64,000 bases of DNA, taken from positions 17,271,001 through 17,335,000 of the forward strand of contig NC_083691.1 in the NCBI RefSeq assembly GCF_033118175.1, read 5' to 3'. A program made the translations under genes and the position numbers. This stretch comes from Dama dama (Eukaryota; Chordata; Mammalia; Artiodactyla; Cervidae). The first letter of the stretch is position 1, and every line of letters starts with the position of its first letter. This document shows, in pieces, positions 54,811 to 64,000 of the stretch. The notes under the pieces are model-generated. The model was not told where the DNA came from. It saw nothing but the letters and a program-made list of their open reading frames with translations, and did not search any database.

Positions 54811-55410
54811 TAAACTGTACCCAGAGTTTTCCTCTCTGCTTAGAGACTGGGTGACATTTCATTTTTTTCTGCATTGAGAATAAGGAATATGCCATAGGTA
54901 CCGCCTTGGAGCAGGTGCATCCAGCACAAACCTTGGAACAGTAAGTGTTTAACGAATGAGTGTGGAGCTTGAATACCCCTCAGTTTAGCCAACTTGTCAG
55001 TCCTACTCTAGGTAATGACCCTGTGGGGTGTGGTCCCTAGATCATCTGGATTCCTAGACCCGTGGGTGTCACTCTCATGCATGCCCAGACCAGCTACCCC
55101 AGAGCTTGCCTTTTGCAGCTCTTGGAGCTTATCTCCTCCACACACCCTGACCTGGGACTCTGGTCTCTATCTGCCAGCAGGGAAGGGACTTCTCTTAGTG
55201 GATGGAGCTTTAGTGTGTAGCTCTTTTAGTAGAGGAACCGAGATTCCCAGGACATAATTATTTCTGTTCTGATGCTCTGATTTCTTTCTGTATTGGGGGG
55301 AGTGGGTGGGAAAGAGGGTTCATTTGAGTTCAAGGGTTACTTCACGCTCTTCAATCTCCACTCTTCTTCCTGCAAAGGCTCTACTGTTAATTAGAACTTA
55401 CCACATCAAC
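54811..55410. other. unique sequence, nothing recognised
   Basis: A plus-strand frame at 55015-55257 (80 codons) has no domain. No transposon recognised. Confidence 0.45.
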
Positions 55411-55546
55411 ACCACTTCTGGTGCCCCACCCCACCTTTGCACTAACATATGTGCATACACACATGCACACACACACACCCCACTTGTGGTGCCCCACTCC
55501 ACCTTCATGCTAGTATATGTGAATATACACACATACACACACACTT
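55411..55546. repeat. tandem duplication of a ~70-bp CA-containing unit
   Basis: The unit 'cacttctggtgccccacc', 'ccacctttgc...atatgtgcatacacacat' plus a CA run (55411-55478) is repeated as 'cacttgtggtgccccact' and so on (55479-55546) with about 85% identity. Each copy carries its own CA tract. Confidence 0.9.
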
Positions 55547-55641
55547 TAGCAGAAAGGTTTCTGTATATCTTAATTACAACCAGGAGTGTGATTCAGATCC
55601 TTCCTCATTATGTTGAAGAATCAGGGAATGATTCTTCAGCT
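55547..55641. other. short spacer
   Basis: No recognisable feature. Confidence 0.5.
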
Positions 55642-55955
55642 CAGGGGTCAGTAACCTTTCTCTGTGAAAAGCCAGATGAGTATTTTAGGCTTTGTAGGTC
55701 ATAGCACCATTCGCAACGACTCAGTTCCATCACTGTGGAAAGTGGCAGAAAGTGGTCATTAATCACTTTTCTTGGTCATGACCAAGAAAGTGGCCATTAG
55801 TGATACATGTCAGCCAACGTTGACACAGAGTTCCAAGAACACCAAGAACTGAATTTCCTATAATTTTCACGTCAAGACATCTTTGGACTTTTTCAACCAT
55901 TTGAAAATACAAAAATTACTCTCAGCTCCTGGTCTGCAGTTTGCCCTCCTGAACT
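55642..55955 (+). mobile_element. MER5-like hAT (Charlie) element, with an internal insertion
   Basis: 'ggggtcagtaacctttctct', 'gagtattttaggctttgtagg' and 'cgcaacgactcagttcc', then near the right end 'ttgaaaatacaaaaattac', 'tctcagctcctggtc' and 'gcagtttgccctcctg', follow the MER5A order. The middle (about 55740-55880) is longer than expected. This is a non-autonomous DNA transposon relic. Confidence 0.65.
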
Positions 55956-56144
55956 AGCTCATTGTCAAATTGTCCTCTAGGCATTTTAGGTTGTGCCTGG
56001 GGCATTTCAAGGTCAGGGGCAAGGGTGGTGCTGAGTACACACAAATCTCAGCCTCCACTGCACATGCAGCTAAGTTCCAATCAGGCCAGCAGGTCCTCCC
56101 ACAAAAGAAAGCAGTCAACTGCTTGACCGAGTGAAAAAGTGAAT
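55956..56144. other. short unique spacer
   Basis: No recognisable feature. Confidence 0.5.
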
Positions 56145-56224
56145 TAAATATGAAATGAATGAATGAATGAGTGAACACATCAGTGAATGAGTGAGTGAGG
56201 GAATCAGTGAGTGAGTGAATGAAC
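56145..56224. repeat. (GAAT)n/(GAGT)n tetranucleotide array
   Basis: About 75 nt of interrupted GAAT and GAGT repeats. On the minus strand it gives an open frame of Ser/Thr/His/Phe repeats (near 55954-56226) that is not a gene. Confidence 0.92.
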
Positions 56225-57649
56225 AAAAATGCACCATCAAAGGAGAGAGGTTTGTCTGGAAACCAGGAACGTGAGATCTGGATTCACCTCATGACTGTTC
56301 TCACACCTTCATACATTTCCCTGACAGTTTTTAAAAGCAAAGCCCCCACTGGCATCTCTGATTAGAAACATTTCCTGGCTTGCGAGAGCAGGAGAGATGG
56401 GTGTTATGACGTGGCTCCAGGGCATTAAAAAGGATCAGGAAAGAGGGGTTCGGGTGTATGTTTGGAGAGCATCTTCCAATCCCCCCAGAAGGGGGTTCAA
56501 TCAGGCCAGCATATGCAAAAGATTCGTGATTGTATGTTTCAAATGAGAAACAGGCTATGGGGAAACAAGAAGCTTCGCGGTTAAAGAAAAAGGGAGAGAA
56601 AACACACAATGGTTCTTAGTCTGTCATTTCCCCCCACAGAGCAGTAAATAAGCGCTTTGATACATAAAAGCAGTTATCAAACAGTAACACATTAGCTCTT
56701 CACCATCTGTGATCCAAGAGAGGGGGTGACAGTTTTAGTGCAAGATTTTAAAATATGAAATCAACTATTTATGAACTGGGTTCAGAGTCTTTGTGTCTAC
56801 CCAGCCTCTTAAAGCAGACCCACAAGAAAGCAAGTGAGGTTTTCAACTAACAAAAGCCAGCAGTGGTGGCTCCACTCTTTAAAATATGCTAATTGCTGCC
56901 TGACATTTGTAAACAAGATGTTTCCTTCCTTGCTACAGCTCACCGAGCTTTCTTGCTTCCACAGCTCTGGAAAGAACCCGCTCACACACCCGTCTGGTGA
57001 TTATGGAACCTCCAGGCAAAAGGAGCCCACCCTCCCTTGATGTCTTGGTCTGGAGCCTGGCCAGACTTTGATTGGCTGGATTCTTTCTACTCTGAAGCCT
57101 TGCCCTTGAGCTCCCCCGGGACACAACTGGGACCTCGCATCTTCAGGAGACACCCTGCGAGGCACCCATCATCTTTCTGTGATCTCTTATGTTGTGAGGA
57201 TGTGCCTGACCCTGGGCAACCCCAGAAACTCCAAGTCTAAGCAGTGGATCTCAAAAGCCTCATCCCCAGGGAACAGGGAGACAGCCACTCTGCCGCTCAC
57301 TCTCCCTACCACCTACCTCTGTGCTGGCAGGAGAAATCAAAGGATCCCCATCCAGGACCCTCTCCATGGACCGGCCACCCATCCCTAAAGTCTCACCTCT
57401 GCTCTCTAATCATACTCGTGCCCTATAGTGCAAGCCATTCCTGAGCAGGGAAAGGGGTCCATGCCAAGAGGAAGGTCTGCAAATTCTCAATAGAGCTACT
57501 GATTCTTATTTCGAGAAATGTGTAAAGAGTGCAGAAATCAAAGCAAATGTTTTTCCAGATACTGTGGTGAAATCCCTAGCCCTGGGACATTAGCATTAAT
57601 GTCTCTTCTTGGGCTCAGGAAGTTACTGTAGATTTTCAACATATGACTG
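56225..57649. other. 1.4 kb without recognisable transposons
   Basis: Largely unique, with a GC-richer part at 56940-57440. Frames of 60-92 codons on both strands show no domain. No promoter or splice pattern stands out. Confidence 0.45.
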
Positions 57650-58238
57650 TGGATTTACTGTGTATAACCAAACTTCAATAGGACTGGGGAAACAGATGCT
57701 TGGAGGGCACAAACAATCCTTGTGTGCACCAGGAGCAAGGAGAAAGGAGTGAGAGACTGACCCAGACTTGCCTGTAATTGTCCAGGAGTCTCCAGCAGAG
57801 GCGTGGGTCGACAGTGACTTGTTGCAGGATCAGGGGCACTGAATACAACAGTGCATGCACAAATCCATCTGAAGGAGGTCTCCATTACCTTCATGACCCC
57901 TACCATAGTTTGGATTCAGGCCAGACAACAGAGAGGGAACATAGCCCCGCCCATCAACAGAAAATTGGATAAAAGATTTTCTACGCAGGGCCTCCCTGTC
58001 CATCAGCACAAGCCCCAGTTTCCTCCACAGGCAGTCTCTCCCACAGGAAGCTTCCATAAGCCTCTTATTCTTATCCATCAAAGGGCAGACGGAATGAAAA
58101 CCACAGTCACAGAAAACTAACCAAACTGATCACATGGACCATAGCCTTGTCTAACTCAGTGAAACTATGAGTCGTGCTATGTAGGAAAACCAAGACACAC
58201 AGGTCATGGTGGAGACTTCTGAAAAAAATGTGGTCAAT

Positions 58239-59996
58239 TGGAGAAGGGAAGGGCAAACCACTTCAGTATTCTTGCCTTGAGAACTGCATGAATAGTATGA
58301 AAAGGCAAAAAGGTATGACACTGAAAGATGAACTCCCCAGGTTGGTAGGCACCCAATGTTCTACTGGAGATCAGTGGAGAAATAACTCCAGAAAGAATGA
58401 AGAGATGGAGCCAAAGCAAAAACAACGCCCAGTTGGGGATGTGACTGGTGATGGAAGTAAAGTCAGATGCTGTAAGAAAAATATTGCATAGGAACCTAGA
58501 ACGTTAGGTCCATGAATCAAGGCAAATTGGGAAGTGGTCAAACAGGAGATGGCAAGAGTGCACATCGACATTTTAAGAATCAGTCAATTAAAATGGACTG
58601 GAATGGATGAATTTAACTCAGATGACCATCATGTCTACTACTGTGGGCAAGAATCTCTTAGAAGAAATGGGGTAGCCCTCACAGGCTAAAAAAAAAAAGA
58701 GTCCAAAATGCAGTTCTTGGGTGCAATCTCAAAAAGAAACAGAATGATCCCTGTTCCTTTCCAAGGCAAGCCATTCAGTATCAGAGTAATCCAAGTCTAT
58801 GCCCCAACCAGTAATGCTAAAGAAGCTGAAGTTGAATGATTCTTTGAAGACCTACAAGACCTTCTAGAACTAACACCTTTTCATTATAGGGGACAGGAAG
58901 CCAAAACTAGGAAGTCAAGAGATACCTGGAGTAACAGGCAAGTTTGGCCTTAGAATACCAAATGAAGCAGGGCAAAGGCTAACAGAGTTTTGCCAAGAGA
59001 AGGCACTGGTCATAGCAAACACCCTCTTCCAACAACAGAGACAGCTGAACACATGGACATCACCAGATGGTAAACACAAAAATCAGATTATTATATTCTT
59101 TGCAGCCAAAGGTAGAGAAGCTCTATATGGACAGCAAAAACAAGACCAGGAGCTGGCTGTGGCTCAGATCATGAACTCATTGCCAAAAATCAGATTGAAG
59201 TTGAAGACAGTAGGCAAAACCACTAGACCATTCAGGTATGACCTAAATCAAATCCCTTATGACTATACAGTGTAAGTGACAAGTAGATTCAAGGCATTGG
59301 ATCTGATAGAGTGCCTGAAGAACTATGGATGGAGGTTTGTGACATTGTACAGGAGACAGTGATCAAGACCATCCCCAACAAAAAGAAGTGGAAAAATGCA
59401 AAATGATTGTATGAGGAGGCTGTACAAAAGGCTGAGAAAAGAAGAGAAGAGAAGAGAAAGACAAAGGAGAAAAGGAAAGATATACTCATTTCAATGCAGA
59501 GTTCCAAAGAATAGCAAGGAGAGATAAGATCACTTCCTCAGTGATCAGTGCAAAGAAATAGAGGAAAACAATAGAATGGGAAACACTAGAGATCCTTCAA
59601 GAAAATTAGAGATACCAAGGGAACGTTTCACGCAAAGATGGGCACAATAAAGGACAGAAATGATATGGACTTAACAGAAGCAGAAAATATTAAGAAGAGG
59701 TGGCAAGAATACACAGAAGAACCATACAAAAAATGTCTTCCCATCCCAGATAACCACAGTGGTGTGATCACTCACCTAGAGCCAGACATCCTGGAATGTG
59801 AAGTCAAGTGGGTCTCAGGAAGCATCACTGTGAACAAAGCTAGTGAAAGTGATGGAATTCCAGTTGAGCTATTTCGAATCCTAAAAGATGATGCTGTGAA
59901 AGTGCTGCACTCAATATGCCAGCAAATTTGGAAAACTCAGCAGTGGCCACGGGACTGGAAAAGGTCAGCTTTCATTCTAATCCTCAAGAAAGGCAA
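58239..59996 (+). repeat. left arm of a 1758-bp inverted repeat (99.9% identical)
   Basis: Reading base by base against the reverse complement of 61847-63604, I find equal length, no gaps and only two differences: 59024 (C here, T in the other copy) and 59951 (G here, A in the other). Shared peculiarities include an 11-A run near 58688-58698 and the same short deletions relative to other BovB copies. Outside this interval identity drops at once. Confidence 0.95.
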
Positions 59997-60045
59997 TGGT
60001 AAAAAATGCTCAAATTACCACATATTTGTATTCATCTCACAGGCT
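58500..60045 (+). pseudogene. BovB endonuclease/RT remnant (broken)
   Basis: This is the region that in intact BovB encodes the APE-type endonuclease and the start of the RT. Endonuclease text is recognisable in pieces (VIQVYAPTSNA, TWTSPDGKHK, RPFRYDLNQIPYDY) but is split among frames by deletions and stops. The longest frame, 59638-60144, holds the linker to RT (DLTEAENIKKRWQEYTEEPY, LECEVKWVSGSITVNKAS, DDAVKVLHSICQQIWKTQQW). It then runs into the Bov-A insertion. No functional product is expected. Confidence 0.9.
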
Positions 60046-60174
60046 AACAACTCTGGAGAAGGGAACAGCTACCCACTCCAGTATTCTGGCCTGGAGAATT
60101 CCATGGACTGTATAGTCCATAGGGTCACAAAGAGTCAGACATGACTGAGTGACTTTCACTTCACTGGCTAACAA
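60042..60174 (+). mobile_element. Bov-A insertion in the left BovB, with 9-bp target duplication
   Basis: The headless Bov-A unit 60051-60165 (ctctggagaagggaacagct to gactgagtgactttcacttc) is flanked by ggctaacaa at 60042-60050 and 60166-60174. It is absent from the matching place of the right BovB copy and lies just outside the near-identical arm. Confidence 0.93.
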
Positions 60175-60934
60175 ATTAATGCTCAAAATTCTCCAAGTCA
60201 GGTGTCAATCATACATGAACCATAAACTTCCAGATGTTCAAGCTGGATTAAAAAAGGCAGAGGGACCAGAGATCAAACTGCCAACATCTGATGGATCATC
60301 AAGAAAGCAAGAGAGTTCCAGAAAAACATCTACTTCTGCTTTATTGACTATGTCAATACCTTTGACTGTGTGGATCACAACAAACTGTGGAAAATTCTTC
60401 AAGAGATGGGAATACCAGCCACCTTATCTGCCTCCTGAGAAATCTGTATGCAGGTCAAGAAGCAACAGCTAGAACTGGACATGGGGTAATGGACTGGTTC
60501 CAAATTGGGAAAGAAGTATAACAAGGTTGTATATTGTCACCCTGCTTCAGTTCAGTTCAGTCGATCAGTCGTGTTTCACTCTGCGACCCCACTGACTGCA
60601 GCACTCCAGGCCTCTCTATCCATTACCAACTCTTGGAGCTTGCTCAGTCAAGCTCATGTCCATTGAGTCAGTGATACCATCCAAACTTCTCATCCTCTAT
60701 TTTGTCCCCTTCTCCTCCTGCCTTCAATCTTTCCCAGCATCAAGATCTTTCCCAATGAGTCAGCTCTTCACATCAGGTGGTCAAAGTTTTGGAGCTTCAG
60801 CTCCAAATAGTCCTTTCAATGAATATTCAGGGTTTATTTCTGTTAGGATTGGCTGGTTGGATCTCCTTGCAGTCCAAGGGACTCTCAAGACTCTTCTCCA
60901 ATATTACAGTTCAAAAGCATCAATTATTTGGCAC

Positions 60935-62205
60935 TCAGCTTTCATTATAGTCCAACTCACATCCATACATGACTACTGGAAAAACAATAGCTTTGATTAG
61001 ATGGACCTTTGTTGGCAAAGTAACGTCTCTCCTTTTTAATATACTGTCTAGATTGGTCACAGCTTTCCTTCCAAGGAGCAAGTGTCTTTTAATTTCATGG
61101 CTGCAGTCACCACCTGCAGTGATATTGGAGCCAAAAATAAGTAAATAAATAAAGTATCTCACTGTTTCCATTGTTTCCCCATCTATTTGCCATGAAGTGA
61201 TGGGAACAGATGCCATGATCTTGGTTTTGTGAATGCTGTATTTTAAGCCAACTTTTTCAATCACTTCTTTCACTTTCATCAAGAGGCTCTTGAGTTCTTC
61301 TTCACTTTCAGCCATAAGGGTGGTGTCATCTGCATACTTGAGATTATTGACATTTTTCTAGGCAATCTTGATTCCAGCTTCTGCTCATCCAGCCCGGCAT
61401 TTAGCATGATGTACTCTGCATATAAGTTAAATAACCAGGGTGACAATATACAGCCTTGGCATACACCTTTCCCAACTTGGAACCAGTCTGTTGTTCCATG
61501 TCCAGTTCTAACTATTGTTTCTTAACCTGCATACAGATTTCTCAGGATGCAGGTCAGGTGGTCTGGTATTTCCATCTCTTCAGTTTGTTGTGATCCACGC
61601 AGTCAAAGGCGTTGGCTTAGTCAATAAAGCAGAAGTAGATTATTTTCTGGAACTCTCTTGCTTTCACAATAATCCAATGGAGTTGGCAATTTGATCTCTG
61701 GTCCCTCTGCCTTTTCTAAATCCAGCTTAAACATCTTCAATTTTGCAGTTCACATATTGTTGAAGCCTGGCTTGGAGAATTTTGAGCATTACTTTACTAG
61801 CTCGTAGATGAGTGCAATTGTGCGGTAGTTTGAGCATTCTTTGCTGTTGCCTTTCTTGAGGATTAGAATGAAAGCTGACCTTTTCCAGTCCTGTGGCCAC
61901 TGCTGAGTTTTCCAAATTTGCTGGCATATTGAGTGCAGCACTTTCACAGCATCATCTTTTAGGATTCGAAATAGCTCAACTGGAATTCCATCACTTTCAC
62001 TAGCTTTGTTCACAGTGATGCTTCCTGAGACCCACTTGACTTCACATTCCAGGATGTCTGGCTCTAGGTGAGTGATCACACCACTGTGGTTATCTGGGAT
62101 GGGAAGACATTTTTTGTATGGTTCTTCTGTGTATTCTTGCCACCTCTTCTTAATATTTTCTGCTTCTGTTAAGTCCATATCATTTCTGTCCTTTATTGTG
62201 CCCAT
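60935..62205 (-). pseudogene. BovB reverse-transcriptase region of the right copy (broken)
   Basis: Two minus-strand frames retain RT sequence. The frame 61789-62205 (linker and start of RT, KKRWQEYTEEPY to SAFILILKKGNSKECSNY) is identical in its first 110 residues to the left copy except one R/Q change. The frame 60935-61315 (MAESEEELKSLLMKVKE to CELDYNES) lies further downstream. Between them are frame changes and the YADD box. The (TAAA)n-like insertion adds residues in the middle (FIYLLIFGSN). Confidence 0.9.
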
Positions 62206-63604
62206 CTTTGCGTGAAACGTTCCCTTGGTATCTCTAATTTTCTTGAAGGATCTCTAGTGTTTCCCATTCTATTGTTTTCCTCTATTTCTTTGCACTGATC
62301 ACTGAGGAAGTGATCTTATCTCTCCTTGCTATTCTTTGGAACTCTGCATTGAAATGAGTATATCTTTCCTTTTCTCCTTTGTCTTTCTCTTCTCTTCTCT
62401 TCTTTTCTCAGCCTTTTGTACAGCCTCCTCATACAATCATTTTGCATTTTTCCACTTCTTTTTGTTGGGGATGGTCTTGATCACTGTCTCCTGTACAATG
62501 TCACAAACCTCCATCCATAGTTCTTCAGGCACTCTATCAGATCCAATGCCTTGAATCTACTTGTCACTTACACTGTATAGTCATAAGGGATTTGATTTAG
62601 GTCATACCTGAATGGTCTAGTGGTTTTGCCTACTGTCTTCAACTTCAATCTGATTTTTGGCAATGAGTTCATGATCTGAGCCACAGCCAGCTCCTGGTCT
62701 TGTTTTTGCTGTCCATATAGAGCTTCTCTACCTTTGGCTGCAAAGAATATAATAATCTGATTTTTGTGTTTACCATCTGGTGATGTCCATGTGTTCAGCT
62801 GTCTCTGTTGTTGGAAGAAGGTGTTTGCTATGACCAGTGCCTTCTCTTGGCAAAACTCTGTTAGCCTTTGCCCTGCTTCATTTGGTATTCTAAGGCCAAA
62901 CTTGCCTGTTACTCCAGGTATCTCTTGACTTCCTAGTTTTGGCTTCCTGTCCCCTATAATGAAAAGGTGTTAGTTCTAGAAGGTCTTGTAGGTCTTCAAA
63001 GAATCATTCAACTTCAGCTTCTTTAGCATTACTGGTTGGGGCATAGACTTGGATTACTCTGATACTGAATGGCTTGCCTTGGAAAGGAACAGGGATCATT
63101 CTGTTTCTTTTTGAGATTGCACCCAAGAACTGCATTTTGGACTCTTTTTTTTTTTAGCCTGTGAGGGCTACCCCATTTCTTCTAAGAGATTCTTGCCCAC
63201 AGTAGTAGACATGATGGTCATCTGAGTTAAATTCATCCATTCCAGTCCATTTTAATTGACTGATTCTTAAAATGTCGATGTGCACTCTTGCCATCTCCTG
63301 TTTGACCACTTCCCAATTTGCCTTGATTCATGGACCTAACGTTCTAGGTTCCTATGCAATATTTTTCTTACAGCATCTGACTTTACTTCCATCACCAGTC
63401 ACATCCCCAACTGGGCGTTGTTTTTGCTTTGGCTCCATCTCTTCATTCTTTCTGGAGTTATTTCTCCACTGATCTCCAGTAGAACATTGGGTGCCTACCA
63501 ACCTGGGGAGTTCATCTTTCAGTGTCATACCTTTTTGCCTTTTCATACTATTCATGCAGTTCTCAAGGCAAGAATACTGAAGTGGTTTGCCCTTCCCTTC
63601 TCCA
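61847..63604 (-). repeat. right arm of a 1758-bp inverted repeat (99.9% identical)
   Basis: The reverse complement equals 58239-59996 except at 62819 and 61892 (the positions facing 59024 and 59951). The arms are separated by 1850 bp. If transcribed through, the RNA could fold into a very long, almost perfect duplex. Confidence 0.95.
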
Positions 63605-64000
63605 GTAGACCACATTTTGTCAGAACTCTCCACCATGACTGGTCTGTCTTGGGTGGCCCTACATGACATGGCTCATAGTTTCACTGAGTTAGACAAGGCT
63701 ATGGTCCATGTGATCAGTTTGGTTAGTTTTCTGTGATTGTGGTTTTCATTCTGTCTGCCCTCTGAGGGATAAAGATAAGAGGCTTATGGAAGCTTTGTAA
63801 TGGGAGAGATTGAGTGTGGGGGAAACTTGGTCTTGTTCTGATGGGTGGGGTCATTCTCAGTAAATCTTTAATCCAATTTTATGTTGATGAGCAGGACTGT
63901 GATCCCTCCCTGCTGTTTAACTGATACCAAACTGTGATGGAGGTAATGAAGATAATGACAACCCCCTTCAAGAGGCCCTGTGCATGCACTGCTACACTCA

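Larger units (their letters stand above)
57650..60547 (+). mobile_element. BovB LINE, near full-length 5' part (left copy)
   Basis: A plus-strand BovB runs from its 5' UTR (acttcaataggactgggg, ccagacttgcctgtaattg, ggagtctccagcagaggcg). It passes through the endonuclease region and the RT, stopping at the 'tattgtcaccctgctt' block in the RT domain near 60547. There it is cut off by the minus-strand BovB. The 5' boundary is approximate. It contains a Bov-A insertion (60051-60165). Its section 58239-59996 is nearly identical to the inverted copy on the right. Confidence 0.92.
60548..64000 (-). mobile_element. BovB LINE, near full-length (right copy, continues past window)
   Basis: A minus-strand BovB has its 3' terminus at 60548 (cagttcagttcagtcgatcag). 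It continues through RT (catalytic box YADD near 61326-61337), linker and endonuclease, then into the 5' UTR at 63700-64000, which aligns with 57840-58140 of the left copy. At about 3.45 kb it is close to full length. A small TAAA-type expansion sits at about 61138-61152. It begins exactly where the left BovB is cut off, so it probably inserted into it. Confidence 0.92.

Noticed and set aside
56145..56224. Regularly spaced short repeats considered as a CRISPR-like array
   Set aside because: The units are contiguous tetranucleotides without spacers, and the genome is mammalian.
55954..56226. 90-codon minus-strand frame with Ser/Thr/His/Phe repeats
   Set aside because: Generated by the GAAT/GAGT tetranucleotide array, not a coding signal.
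58371..58571. 66-codon minus-strand frame identical to the frame at 63272-63472 on the plus strand
   Set aside because: The same explanation applies: antisense of BovB in the near-identical arms.
59289..59507. 72-codon minus-strand frame repeated identically at 62336-62554 on the plus strand, suggesting a duplicated small gene
   Set aside because: Both are antisense shadows of the BovB linker region in the two arms of the inverted repeat. The duplication is of the LINE, not of a gene.

Overview
This window is nuclear DNA of a ruminant, most likely a bovid. The evidence is its transposon content. Bov-tA/Bov-A SINEs occur roughly every 3 kb, there are many copies of the RTE-type LINE BovB, a full-length ruminant L1 (L1_BT type) is present, and cetartiodactyl tRNA-Glu SINEs (CHR type) occur. 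Older mammal-wide repeats lie beneath these: MIR, L2, L3/CR1, old L1, an MLT2 (ERVL) LTR, and MER5/MER20 hAT elements. I cannot fix the species by reading alone. I see no convincing host protein-coding exon, tRNA, rRNA or other structured RNA gene. Every recognisable coding stretch is a decayed LINE open reading frame, so the window reads as intergenic or deep intronic. Family names come from remembered consensus features and were not confirmed by a search.

Layout. 1-9 kb: MIR, SINEs, a very young 196-bp L1 insertion (2573-2768, perfect 20-bp target duplication), a BovB 3' end (4432-5318), and a second BovB inserted into an L1 3' UTR (7238-8377). 9-18.5 kb: an old L1 split by later insertions, CHR SINEs, an MLT2 LTR split by a SINE head, and pieces of an unassigned ancient repeat. 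18.5-27 kb: mostly unique DNA with MIRs, Bov-tAs, short BovB pieces and MER20. 27.06-34.86 kb: an essentially full-length L1_BT on the minus strand, with CpG-rich 5' UTR, ORF1, ORF2 and tail, sitting inside a Bov-tA and flanked by a 12-bp target duplication. 35-57.6 kb: unique DNA peppered with SINEs, BovB 3' ends, old L1 and L2 pieces and simple repeats. 57.65-64.0 kb: two long BovB copies in opposite orientation.

Most unusual feature. The two BovB copies at the right end contain 58239-59996 (+) and 61847-63604 (-). These arms are exactly 1758 bp each, and by base-by-base reading they differ at only two positions. Immediately outside both ends of the tract the same two elements are still alignable but drop to roughly 80-87% identity. 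That pattern suggests a gene-conversion tract between inverted LINE copies, although an assembly artefact must be excluded.

How the elements work together. L1_BT would have supplied the endonuclease and reverse transcriptase for its own insertion and for the truncated copy at 2573. BovB supplied the machinery used by Bov-tA, which shares the BovB 3' end. Several nested insertions with target duplications give a relative chronology. All autonomous elements seen here are disabled by stops, frameshifts or truncation.
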